In this document: positions 17,614-26,961 of the stretch, in pieces | Position numbering within the stretch: position 1 is the first letter of the stretch | Layout of the letters: each line of letters starts with the position of its first letter | Assembly (NCBI RefSeq): GCF_002831625.1 | Contig: NZ_CP025116.1 | Coordinates: 2,595,501-2,659,500, forward strand | Length of the DNA stretch: 64,000 nucleotides | DNA from: Nonlabens sp. MB-3u-79 | GTDB taxonomy: Bacteria; Bacteroidota; Bacteroidia; Flavobacteriales; Flavobacteriaceae | Direction: 5' to 3' | Made by a program: the position numbers and the translations under genes | Notes under the pieces: generated by a model | What the model was told of the DNA's origin: nothing | The model's input: only the letters and a program-made list of their open reading frames with translations | The model's database searches: none

Positions 17614-17934
17614 ACAATAGCACAAAAACCCCAAGCTACGGCCAACGCTACCATAATACTCGGAATATAGTTCTGAAGTAAATAGTAAAGCCTCCCTCCG
17701 ATTAAATACTGAGATGATATATACAATGCACTCCGTGTTGCGGTAAAATCGCGTGAACGGCTCTTAGAGATCAAGATAAACCTGGATCATACCAACAACT
17801 AGATCGTTAAAATACATTCGCCAGAGCTTTCTATTAGAACTCAGAGAATGAAAATATATCAGACCCTTAGAACCGCAACACTCCAAATATTTACTAGCTA
17901 TGAAATATGCGTATGTGGTGCTACAGTAGGTAAC
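17608..17934 (+). repeat. Non-coding cassette, copy 2 of 5
   Basis: Same sequence as the element at 3535 with scattered substitutions; ends complementary (GTTACCTAC / GTAGGTAAC). In this copy the reverse-strand hydrophobic frame stays open for about 60 codons, but it is broken in other copies, so it is unlikely to be a working gene. Confidence 0.75.
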
Positions 17935-18141
17935 AACGGTTATAATTCATTGCAAGTTAAGAGCTAGCCAATGGTTGTTAGTAATTGGATCTACAGCCGC
18001 AGCCCTTTTGATTGTTTACTAAAAACTGTCGTCTGTAAAAAAAACAGACCACAAATAAGGAAAAAGAGCTGGGCTGCTTTTTGTGGCATCAAGATTTTGG
18101 CTTACTTTCATGCAACGAAATCATAACCGAGACCGTTGCCA
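17928..18141 (+). repeat. attC-like site 22 (family E)
   Basis: Left core AGGTAAC 17928-17934 pairs with GTTACCT at 17607. Right core GTTGCCA 18135-18141. Confidence 0.75.
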
Positions 18142-18160
18142 ACCATTTGGGAAAACAGAA

Positions 18161-18739
18161 ATGAAAAGAATAATAATGAAAATAATAATGTTGATTTTGA
18201 TTTTCACCAGTTGCACAGGAAACAAGAAATCTGAATTAGTAGCATTACAACAAATTGAGAACAAAGAAAAGAATACCCTTGAACAGAATGAACAACTTGA
18301 CGTAGAAGAAATAAGGAAAATTATTTCACAAAAATGGATTACAAATACTATTCAATATACTGATGAAATATTAAATTTTGTGAGTTTTAAAGATTCTGTA
18401 ACAGATAAATCAAACAAATTTATAATAGAGTTTAGTGATAATGGAAATTTGAATTTAGAGAGCACATCAAAAAATTATGTGTGTGGAAATGGAATGCCTT
18501 ATTTCGACAAAGCAACTTGGGAATTTAAAAAAGGTCGATACAATATAAATACTAACGATTTTGATTTAACGAATAATTTAATATTGCATATAAGAGGTGG
18601 GATAATGCTCGAAAATAGGTTTGAATTTAAAAGGGTATATTTAATAAAATCAATTACCGAAAATGAATTGAAACTTGAGCAAGTTAATTCTATTCTTGAA
18701 AAATTTATAACAGATGGAAATAATTTTTATAAAGAATAA
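18161..18739 (+). CDS. Hypothetical lipoprotein
   Basis: A 192-residue lipoprotein from ATG 18161 (18176 is an alternative); the open frame back to 18083 lies in attC-like site 22. Lipobox FTSC (Cys18), then a charged linker and a domain with KWITNTIQYTDEILNFVSF, resembling lipocalin-like proteins (TWEFKKGRYNINTNDFDL). Family uncertain. Single-gene cassette. Confidence 0.7.
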   Translation: MKRIIMKIIMLILIFTSCTGNKKSELVALQQIENKEKNTLEQNEQLDVEEIRKIISQKWITNTIQYTDEILNFVSFKDSVTDKSNKFIIEFSDNGNLNLESTSKNYVCGNGMPYFDKATWEFKKGRYNINTNDFDLTNNLILHIRGGIMLENRFEFKRVYLIKSITENELKLEQVNSILEKFITDGNNFYKE

Positions 18740-18745
18740 AACGGT

Positions 18746-18937
18746 TGGCAACACCGTATATAGCTCATAGCTAATTAGTTGCTCAATCGAGCTTATGGCG
18801 TATTTGCAAGTCCGCCAAATTTTTTAATTTGGCTTATTGAGAAAAAAGATAATAATAAAATTAAAAAATTGGCTCGTGCTTAACCGAAAAGTAATCGCTA
18901 TTTTGCATGCTACGAGCCATATACATCACAGTTACCT
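18746..18937 (+). repeat. attC-like site 23 (family A)
   Basis: Left core TGGCAAC 18746-18752 pairs with GTTGCCA at 18135. Right core GTTACCT 18931-18937. Confidence 0.8.
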
Positions 18938-19120
18938 ACAATAGCACAAAAACCCCAAGCTACGGCCAACGCTACCATAATGCTCGGTATATAATTCTGA
19001 AGTAAATAGTAAAGCCTCCCTCCGATCCATTACTGAGATAATATATAAAATGCACTCCGTGTTGCGGTAAAATCGCGTGAATAGCTCTTAGAGGTCAAAA
19101 TAAATCTAGATCGTATAAAC
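18932..19120 (+). repeat. Non-coding cassette, copy 3 of 5, left part (interrupted)
   Basis: The first about 190 bases of the non-coding cassette are intact. It then stops at GATCGTATAAAC and passes directly into a reverse-strand gene fragment at 19121. The remainder of the cassette resumes at about 26480, with roughly 80 bases (the ATACAAAATGCACTCCG to AATCCAGATC stretch) present on both sides of the intervening block. Confidence 0.75.
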
Positions 19121-19236
19121 GGATTACTACCAAAGTTGACATCACTGCCACCGCGAGCTGCCCAAGTATATTCTTGGGCATGTATAGAAACTATAGATGT
19201 TAATAATAGAGTAAGTAATAGTATTGTTTTTTTCAT
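19121..19236 (-). pseudogene. 5' fragment of a T9SS-exported protein gene
   Basis: Reading leftward from ATG 19236, it encodes a signal peptide and the mature start QEYTWAARGGSDVNFGSNP, nearly identical to the N-terminus of the full-length gene at 19270-21057. It then runs into non-coding-cassette sequence at about 19120. It is therefore a truncated paralogue cut at the junction, not a complete gene. Confidence 0.75.
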
Positions 19237-19269
19237 ATTAAGATTGCTTTCGAGAAAGAAACCATGAAC

Positions 19270-21057
19270 CTATTTCTTAACCAGTCTCAAAGTTTGAGAA
19301 CTAGCATCACTTTCTAAATTTAAAAAATACACTCCTGAAGTCAAAGAAAGAACCTCAATTTTATTATCGTCTATAGCACCTGATAATACTTGCTGTCCAG
19401 AGATATTATAAATAGAATAGGAAGTAAACGATAAATCACCGGTTATTTGAGCAAAGTCTGTAGCTGGATTAGGAAAGATAGAAACATTAGAAAGATTTTC
19501 TTCTTCCATACTTAAAGGAACCCCATTACAGTCTGTAGTAGCAAGGCGTGCATACCAAAAGTCAGTATCTCCATTTCCATTAATTTGTAAAGGAGTAATA
19601 CCAGTAAAATTTTGAAACAGCGTACTTCTAAAATAACCGCCAACTACATAATTACCGAAATTATCTGTTGCGATGGCGGTTGCCATTTCTTGGCTTCCTC
19701 CTGGGGCTAAAATATCTTCTAAGCCTAAAACATTACCAGTAGCTGCATCAAAACGTGCCACAACTGGATCATCCTGCCAGCTACCAGAACGCGTAAAACT
19801 TTGAGAGCCCCAATTACCATTGATACGCAATGCCGTTGCAAGTGCAACTTCATTATTATTTAAAGCAATTTTAAAACCACTAGATTCTGCACCATAAAAT
19901 GGACTAGAACCCCAAAGTAAGTTTCCTTGCGAATTTAATTTAATAATGAAAGGTCCAGAAGCTGGACCTCCTGAAAGAGAAGTTTGATCAAAGGAATATC
20001 CAGCAAAAGTATCTGATACTGATCCAATACCGCTAAAATTTCTACCACTTAAATAAACATTAGATTGATCATCTACTTTTAAATCATATATACCAGTGAA
20101 ATTATTACCTCCAGTATTTTCCATACGCCACAACACATTACCATTAGCAGCATTTACGGCTCCAAGTGCAACATTATTATTTATGGGGCTACCTAAAAAA
20201 TCTAACATATTTCCTGTTCCTAGTCTTCTATAGGCACTGATATAGTATCGATTAAGCGTTTCATCCATTGTAAGTACAGCTGAATAAGTAGGTCTACCAT
20301 TAGTAAACTCTAAATTTATAGGAGTCTGTCCTAAATACGTTCCTTGATCATCAAACCTAAAAATAGCATAATCATCAGTAGCAGTAGTATAAGCACCATT
20401 GATGTGCGTACCTGCTCCCATGGTCATCAACCAGTGAGTAACGTTGTTAGCATCTGTATAATGACCAAAAGTATAAGATTTTTGAACTTCCGAAATTCCA
20501 GTAGCATCTTGCTGTGGTCTTTGCAGCCATTGAAATACTCCAGAACTATCATATTTAATTAAGAATAAGCTTTTATTATGAGGACCTGGAGTTGTTAATG
20601 TTAAGTTCGAATTAATTATTACATCAGTATCAAAATGAATAAAATTATCATTTGAAGATCCCCGACCCAGAACATAACCTGATACATAAATATTGTCATT
20701 TGAGTCAATAGATAAATGCTGTGTTAAATCATCATTGTGTCCACCTATAGTTTTTTGCCATCTCACATTACCATCACAATCTGTAGAAAACAAAAAAGTG
20801 TCATTTCCAAAGTTAGGTCTATTGTAATTTGTAAAGGGCACACCATTCAAATTAGTATTGTTACTAGAAACCGTTGCTAGAAAGTAATAGTTGTTCTGAC
20901 TATCCACAACTATATCCCTAATATGTTCATATTCATTAGTAGAGTTAGGATTACTACCGAAATTTACATCTCCACCGCCGCGAGCTGCCCAAGTATATTC
21001 TTGGGCAACACTTATTGTGGTAATCAGTAAGACAAGTAACAAAAAAAGCTTTTTCAT
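19270..21057 (-). CDS. T9SS-exported protein with SBBP-like repeats and type A sorting domain
   Basis: A 595-residue protein. Signal peptide residues 1-18 (ending SVAQ), then a region of repeated blades (IVVDSQNNYYFLATV; LSIDSNDNIYVSGYV; LKVDDQSNVYLSGRN; IATDNFGNYVVGGYF) typical of SBBP/beta-propeller repeats. The C-terminal domain (about 523-595, with SIFPNPATDFAQI, GVYFLNLES and a final LVKK) is a Por secretion (T9SS type A) sorting signal. It would be exported through T9SS and probably attached to the cell surface. It lies four bases downstream of the giant gene at 21062-26071 on the same strand, so the two form an operon. The block is opposite in orientation to the cassette array and interrupts a non-coding cassette. 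Confidence 0.88.
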   Translation of the reverse strand: MKKLFLLLVLLITTISVAQEYTWAARGGGDVNFGSNPNSTNEYEHIRDIVVDSQNNYYFLATVSSNNTNLNGVPFTNYNRPNFGNDTFLFSTDCDGNVRWQKTIGGHNDDLTQHLSIDSNDNIYVSGYVLGRGSSNDNFIHFDTDVIINSNLTLTTPGPHNKSLFLIKYDSSGVFQWLQRPQQDATGISEVQKSYTFGHYTDANNVTHWLMTMGAGTHINGAYTTATDDYAIFRFDDQGTYLGQTPINLEFTNGRPTYSAVLTMDETLNRYYISAYRRLGTGNMLDFLGSPINNNVALGAVNAANGNVLWRMENTGGNNFTGIYDLKVDDQSNVYLSGRNFSGIGSVSDTFAGYSFDQTSLSGGPASGPFIIKLNSQGNLLWGSSPFYGAESSGFKIALNNNEVALATALRINGNWGSQSFTRSGSWQDDPVVARFDAATGNVLGLEDILAPGGSQEMATAIATDNFGNYVVGGYFRSTLFQNFTGITPLQINGNGDTDFWYARLATTDCNGVPLSMEEENLSNVSIFPNPATDFAQITGDLSFTSYSIYNISGQQVLSGAIDDNKIEVLSLTSGVYFLNLESDASSQTLRLVKK

Positions 21058-21061
21058 TCTA

Positions 21062-24000
21062 TTATTTTTTAATCAAATAGTTTTGTATTAATATTTTTCC
21101 GTTGCTTTTAATCAATACAATGTATTGGGTAGGCTTAAAGTGAGATACTTCTACTTCTATACTCCCATTTGTATTTTTCAGTACAGAATGATACATTCTT
21201 AAACCATTAAGATCATAAATTTCTAATTGTACCTGTTGCAAATCTTTTTCAAATAATTCATAGGTAAATGTAGCTTTTTGATCTACAGGATTTGGACTAA
21301 TTGTCAAAGTAGACTTTTCACCTTCTCGATTCTCATTTTCTATTTGTACTTCTGGAAACTTCACTTCGGTCTGTGTTATACAATTTCCTTCTCGATGTGA
21401 GGCATCCATATTTATTAATAGGTTACCACCAGAGAAAGGACTTTGTGGGGTAAATCGCAATGGATTGAGACTAAAACTACTTCCTGAAGGAATAGTAATG
21501 GAGGAAGGTGTAAAAAACCCATTACCACCTGTAATGCTTAATTGTATGTTGAGATCAAAAGGAGAATTATTGACCAGATTTCCATAGATTTCAAAATAAA
21601 TAAAAGGTGTCTCGATCAACTCGATGAAATCGATATCCAGCTCTAATTCACAATCACCACATTCTTCATTTTGTGTGATTACTAATGGATCGCTTAGTTG
21701 CGCACAATTACTATTCTCTAATTCTAACGTGATCGCATCATTGGCTCCTAAAAAAGGTGTAATATCAAAGTCGTTCACGCTACCTGTTCCAGATAAAGAA
21801 CTGCCGTTACTGTCATAATTCCAAGATTGAAAAGGAACTGATAATCCAGGAATCACACGAGTAGCAAAATCTTCTTTTCCACAGAAATCCAAACATCCAG
21901 AAGGAAAATACCATAGATAGGAAGAAGGATCCTTATCTAAATAAGTCTGTAATTCCACCGTACAAGCCGAATTATCAGGTACAAAAGTAAGCTGGTAAGA
22001 ACCACCTCTAGTTACTGTATGAGGATAACCAGTGAAACCATCACTCCAGTGGTACGTACCTGCCTGTGGAGATTGCACACTTAGGGTAACCGCATAAGGG
22101 TTACAAGAATCTGGTGTAATGATTATGCCACCTAGATTAGGTACAGGCGTTACGATTACTTCTTTTTCTACTGTATAATTACAAGTATTATCTGCTGCTA
22201 CTTCGAGAATATAGGTGTAAGTACCAGCCGTATTTTGTGTTTCTTCTAGAGGTTCTATAGGAAATGTGTTCAACCATGGGCCAGTGGTACCATCAATGAT
22301 CCAGCGGTATTCATCTATCCCACTACCAGCGGCAGTGCTTAATCCAGTAACTTGGTACGGCTGTCCCACACAAGCTACTTCTGGAAGTTCTATATCAAAA
22401 AATGGTTTTGGTAAAATAGTAACGTTTATAGGATCGATATCATCCAGACATAAATCAGTATTTCTAAGCTTTACCCAGTATTGACCAGAAACGGTAGGAT
22501 TATAAATTGCTTCCGTATTAATACCAGGAGCAGGGTCAGTTTCTAGCATCCATAAATAACCACTTTCTGCGGGAATAGTGTTGGGAGCTGCAATTGTTTG
22601 TTGACCAGTATTGAAAAAAGTTAAATCTATTTGAGCACCTTCACAATAAGTACCAGAACCAAAATAAGGACCTGTAAAAACACCTTCAGTCACTTCAATT
22701 TGTTGAAACGGCGATGTAACTGAGCACCCATTTTCATCAGTAACTGTTAAGTTTATATCTTGAATACCTACCGGTAAGGAAATTTCAGGACTTACTTGCG
22801 TATTAGAGCCATCAGTTAAGAATCCCCATGTATAGGTATGGTTGGGATTAGAGTTAATGGGTCTCAGTAAAATAGGACACTCCATACAGGTTTGTGTAAT
22901 AGGTCCAGCGTTTGTATTTATAGCTGCTTCTCTAGCATCTAATATTTCAAAGGCAGCATCTGGGCTATTTAAAACAACTTCTTGCTCAGCTATACAAACT
23001 GGGTCACCAGGACCACTTATAAGTACTCGAGCTGTATAAACTCCATCAGGTACATTAGTAAAAGTATGTGATCCTAATGTATTAGTGACAGAAGTACCAA
23101 AACCTACTAACCCGTAGCTTACTGTTGCACCTACGTATGTATTTAATATTGTACCTGTGCTATTTACAGTAATTTCATTAGAGTTAGGTGTAACACAACC
23201 TACGCTAGTATCAATTGCTGCTTGATATCCTATAGTAAATGGAACAGAGTCGGTTGTACTACAATTTGGATAAATTGCTTTTACAAGCATGGTATAGGTT
23301 CCAGCTGGCAAATCGCTATTTGATTCTAAAGTTGCACTAGTACTATTACTAGACACTATATCCCAATTACTGCCGCGAACAGTATATTCTACGGAAGAAG
23401 GAGAACCTCCAAAATTATCTACAGCTACTTGAATTTCTTTACAATCTGCCCAATTTACAGATGTAATGGCTATTTGTTCATTTGTACAGATGGGATCTGC
23501 AGAGCAATCTCGTATAGTTATTGGAATGTCTTCGGTTATAGAGACACATCCATTTGGATTATTGTTAGGGAATGAAATTGCGCAAGAATAGTTACCAACT
23601 CCTAAAAACGGATTAACAGTAGGATTGACAACTAAAGTCGTTCCAGTTTGTCCAGGAATTATATTGCCGTTTCTCAACCATTGATAATTAACCGGTCCTA
23701 AATTCGTATTTTGATAAATTGCAGACAAGGTTACATCTATATCTGCCACACTACAAAAAGATGTATCGCCAGAAGCAATGACGTCGACATTAGGACTGGG
23801 CAGTATAAAAGTTGTTGGATTAACAAAATTGCCTACAGATGTTGTACACCCATCCATATTTCTATAATTAAATCTAAATGTGTATAGTGTAGGGTTGTCG
23901 ACAAATGGAACTTCTACATTACTAATAAGTAGTTGGTTTTGAGGAGTTATTTGAATTATCGCATTCGGTTGAGGTATTGGTATACCTGTAAAGCCACCAG

Positions 24001-26071
24001 CTGTGCTACCATTTACTAAAAATTCCCAATCAAAAACCCATGTGCTTAAATCGGCTTGTGGGTGTAGATTCACAAAACTTACAGTAAAATTAGTAGTTTC
24101 GCCAGAGCAAACATCTTGTGGTGGTGTCAATACAGTAGGAGGTACATAACTTAATGATACACGATAAGGAGTTATGTTAGTTAGTTGACCACATTTACGA
24201 ATTCTAACATTCAAATTAGTAGGATTACCTTGCGATATTCCAATAGGAAGTTCATTAAACATTATGGTAACTTCATGAGTGTTTTGTCCAGCAATGATAC
24301 TACCGTAGCGCTCATCATCAAAAAACCACTCATAGGTTTCACCTAATTCATAGTCAACTCTAAAAAAAGCAACAGAGCTGGAACAGAAAAATCCGTCTCT
24401 TGGATTTATATTTGGATTTGCTGGATCATAATGATCAATTTCCGTAATTATCGACAAAGGTGTGATTTGATGGGCTAACCATGATCCTGCACAACCACCA
24501 TTTTTAGAAACTTGTCTAACCTCCAGATCATAATTAGTTGAAGTTGTTGAATTAAATACGACAGAAACAGTTTCTCCCTCGGTATTTCCTTGAATAGTTC
24601 CTTGACTAGCGACAATGCGCCATTCTGCATAATAATCATCATTATTAAGATCAATAGAATAAGAGTATGGAGTTCCTGCACAAACTTGTTCTAAAGTTCC
24701 CTCAATCGCAATACTAGGATCTATAGCAGGTGGTAAATCAATTACTGTTATTAAGAAATTGTCACTCGTACAATGTGCTGGAGAAGATGCTGTTATAATA
24801 TATACTCCTGGAGTATTAAAAGAATAATTAATTAATTGAGAGGTAGTCTGTTGATCTATAAGATCGTTTTCAAAATATATGCTCCATTCTGTATTGTTAT
24901 TTACATTTTCAGTTGTAAAACTTACTTCTTCATTTAAACAGACTTCTGTCTCTGCTTGTATGACATGTTTATCCCTAATGGATACGGTGCGTTGCGCAAA
25001 TCCTCCACAAAGTAGCAATGGACTGTTGTAATTACTGTTCAAAATATATTCACCAGGCTCTAGATCGGTAGTATTCAATACGATCTCATTGGGTTGGTCT
25101 GTAATATCAAAATCAACTGGAAACGGAAGTGAATTTCCACCACCATCTAATAAATTCCATTCAAAAACAGTTGCTGGCCATCTCGGTAATGAGAATAAAT
25201 ATTCTTCGCCAGCACACAGTTCTTCTTCTCCTATGATAGTACCTTCTTCTTCAATAACAGGTATTTTTACAGTAACTGGAACATTTTGACAAGCATCGCA
25301 ATTGGATGGTATAAAATTTAGGTATCCAAATCCATCTTGTGGGTCATTCCAAATCACTTCCACTATGGAATCATTATTTCCACTTAAAATAGTACCGCCT
25401 TCTACTTCCCATGCAAATAAATCGCATAAGCCAGGATTCTCAACAGTATAGGTTTCCACGCTATTCTCACAAATTACTGTAGGACAAGTAATAGAAATAC
25501 TTTCTCCTTCAACTCTAATTCTTTCTCTAGTCGTTTCACTACAATTACATTCATTAGTAACGGTTAGGTCAATAGTCCAAGTTCCTTGTCCTAAGTAAAC
25601 ATTAGGCTCTACATCGCTAGAAGAGATTACAGTTCCATTAGTATTGGTAAAAGTCCATTCATGAGAAATCAAGTTAGATCCCGAAGGATCAAATGAATTA
25701 TTTACAGCTTGAAAATCTCCTTCACACCTATCATTAAGTCCAGATAGAAATGTAAAAGCTGCAATAGGTGTTGCGATGACTTCTACACAAATAGCTTTTC
25801 TAATTATTGTTCCATCTAACAAAGTGACTTGAACGCTAATGTTTCCGGAATTGGCAACATTATTCCATACCACGGTAAAATCTGGGTTTTGATTTGCAGA
25901 AGAAGTAATTCCGCCTGCTTGATCCCATAATATGCTATCTATGTTTCCATCAGGATCGCTTAAGGAAAATGTTACTTCTGTATTTTCACAAAACTTAATA
26001 CAAACTTCCTCGCTTATTTCTTCAATAGGAACTAATACGCCAAATTCATCTACATTATCATCATACTCCAC
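21062..26071 (-). CDS. Giant PKD/Ig-like repeat protein with T9SS type A sorting domain; start uncertain
   Basis: About 1669 residues made of many PKD-like/Ig-like repeats (for example IDSILWDQAGGITSSANQNP, WTFTNTNGTVISSSD, YTWGFLTDGS), rich in Cys, Gly and Asn. It ends in a T9SS type A sorting domain (STLTISPNPVDQKATF ... YLIKK). Such proteins are large cell-surface adhesins or structural proteins of gliding bacteria. The start is unclear: the listed one is GTG 26071. The frame stays open to 26203 and encodes a hydrophobic segment (FTLLFIIVSFLIILYF) that looks like a signal peptide but has no ATG. Either an unusual start is used or the 5' end has been lost. Upstream gene of an operon with 19270-21057. 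Confidence 0.85.
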   Translation of the reverse strand: MEYDDNVDEFGVLVPIEEISEEVCIKFCENTEVTFSLSDPDGNIDSILWDQAGGITSSANQNPDFTVVWNNVANSGNISVQVTLLDGTIIRKAICVEVIATPIAAFTFLSGLNDRCEGDFQAVNNSFDPSGSNLISHEWTFTNTNGTVISSSDVEPNVYLGQGTWTIDLTVTNECNCSETTRERIRVEGESISITCPTVICENSVETYTVENPGLCDLFAWEVEGGTILSGNNDSIVEVIWNDPQDGFGYLNFIPSNCDACQNVPVTVKIPVIEEEGTIIGEEELCAGEEYLFSLPRWPATVFEWNLLDGGGNSLPFPVDFDITDQPNEIVLNTTDLEPGEYILNSNYNSPLLLCGGFAQRTVSIRDKHVIQAETEVCLNEEVSFTTENVNNNTEWSIYFENDLIDQQTTSQLINYSFNTPGVYIITASSPAHCTSDNFLITVIDLPPAIDPSIAIEGTLEQVCAGTPYSYSIDLNNDDYYAEWRIVASQGTIQGNTEGETVSVVFNSTTSTNYDLEVRQVSKNGGCAGSWLAHQITPLSIITEIDHYDPANPNINPRDGFFCSSSVAFFRVDYELGETYEWFFDDERYGSIIAGQNTHEVTIMFNELPIGISQGNPTNLNVRIRKCGQLTNITPYRVSLSYVPPTVLTPPQDVCSGETTNFTVSFVNLHPQADLSTWVFDWEFLVNGSTAGGFTGIPIPQPNAIIQITPQNQLLISNVEVPFVDNPTLYTFRFNYRNMDGCTTSVGNFVNPTTFILPSPNVDVIASGDTSFCSVADIDVTLSAIYQNTNLGPVNYQWLRNGNIIPGQTGTTLVVNPTVNPFLGVGNYSCAISFPNNNPNGCVSITEDIPITIRDCSADPICTNEQIAITSVNWADCKEIQVAVDNFGGSPSSVEYTVRGSNWDIVSSNSTSATLESNSDLPAGTYTMLVKAIYPNCSTTDSVPFTIGYQAAIDTSVGCVTPNSNEITVNSTGTILNTYVGATVSYGLVGFGTSVTNTLGSHTFTNVPDGVYTARVLISGPGDPVCIAEQEVVLNSPDAAFEILDAREAAINTNAGPITQTCMECPILLRPINSNPNHTYTWGFLTDGSNTQVSPEISLPVGIQDINLTVTDENGCSVTSPFQQIEVTEGVFTGPYFGSGTYCEGAQIDLTFFNTGQQTIAAPNTIPAESGYLWMLETDPAPGINTEAIYNPTVSGQYWVKLRNTDLCLDDIDPINVTILPKPFFDIELPEVACVGQPYQVTGLSTAAGSGIDEYRWIIDGTTGPWLNTFPIEPLEETQNTAGTYTYILEVAADNTCNYTVEKEVIVTPVPNLGGIIITPDSCNPYAVTLSVQSPQAGTYHWSDGFTGYPHTVTRGGSYQLTFVPDNSACTVELQTYLDKDPSSYLWYFPSGCLDFCGKEDFATRVIPGLSVPFQSWNYDSNGSSLSGTGSVNDFDITPFLGANDAITLELENSNCAQLSDPLVITQNEECGDCELELDIDFIELIETPFIYFEIYGNLVNNSPFDLNIQLSITGGNGFFTPSSITIPSGSSFSLNPLRFTPQSPFSGGNLLINMDASHREGNCITQTEVKFPEVQIENENREGEKSTLTISPNPVDQKATFTYELFEKDLQQVQLEIYDLNGLRMYHSVLKNTNGSIEVEVSHFKPTQYIVLIKSNGKILIQNYLIKK

Positions 26072-26203
26072 ACACCCTACACTTGAGTCTATGTTAAGTT
26101 GATGTTTGATTGGGAATAAACGGTATTTAAAATAGAGGATAATAAGAAAACTGACAATAATAAACAGTAGCGTAAAGTGTTCAAAGTAATAGTAATATGT
26201 TGG

Positions 26204-26479
26204 TTAGATACTTTAAAACTATAGTAATGTCAAATATTTGTTTTAAATAATATATTAAAGTTTTCTTAAATTTTGGTTTTAAAAAATGATTAATCATAAA
26301 TATTTTATAAAAAAATCAATACCTATAGGGTTCACAGACATAAATATGTAAGAGTTGATTATAGTAGAAATCCGAATGGATTTTTAAACTTTATATAGAA
26401 AATCAGATAAACGTTTTATGTGATTATGACAATTCATACGAACTGACAAAAAGGTTCAGTCGCATTAACTATGCAATAT
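26204..26479. other. Gene-free AT-rich region upstream of the T9SS operon
   Basis: I see no ORF or attC-like arms here. It should hold the promoter of the minus-strand T9SS operon, but no clear TTG-N19-TAnnTTTG Bacteroidota promoter could be fixed. The right boundary is where non-coding-cassette sequence resumes. Confidence 0.5.
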
Positions 26480-26732
26480 GATACATAAAATGCACTCCGT
26501 GTTGCGGTAAAATCGCGTAAACGGCTCTTAGAGATCAAAATAAATCCAGATCACACCAACAGATCACACCAACACCTAGATCGTTAAAATACATTCACCA
26601 AGGCGCTCCACTAGAACTCACAAGATGAAAAGTAGAACTCACAGGATAAAAATAACTTAGAACCTTAGAACCGCAACACTCCAAATTTTTACTAGCTATG
26701 GAATATGCGTATGTTGTGCTACGGTAGGTAAC
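26480..26732 (+). repeat. Non-coding cassette, copy 3 of 5, right part
   Basis: It resumes with ATACATAAAATGCACTCCGTG and runs to GTAGGTAAC, which is complementary to the cassette start at 18931. It contains a short local duplication (GATCACACCAAC twice, about 26549-26575) not seen in other copies. Confidence 0.75.
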
Positions 26733-26939
26733 AACGGTTATAATTCATTGCAAGTTAATAGCTAGCCAATGGCTGTTAGTAATTGGATCTACAGCCGCAG
26801 CCCTTTTGAGGTATTTACTGAACTGTCGTCTGTAAAAAAAAACAGACCACAAATAAAGTAAAAGAGCTGGGCTGCTTTTTGTGGCATCAAGATTTTGGCT
26901 TACTTTCATGCAACGAAATCATAACCAAGACCGTTGTGG
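26726..26939 (+). repeat. attC-like site 24 (family E)
   Basis: Left core AGGTAAC 26726-26732 pairs with GTTACCT at 18931, nearly 8 kb away across the inserted block. Right core GTTGTGG 26933-26939. Confidence 0.75.
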
Positions 26940-26961
26940 CACATTATAATGAAATCCGTAA

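Noticed and set aside
17586..17774. Minus-strand 62-residue ORF in non-coding cassette copy 2
   Set aside because: The frame is interrupted in copies 3 and 4, so it is at most a relic, though its hydrophobic segment is noted.
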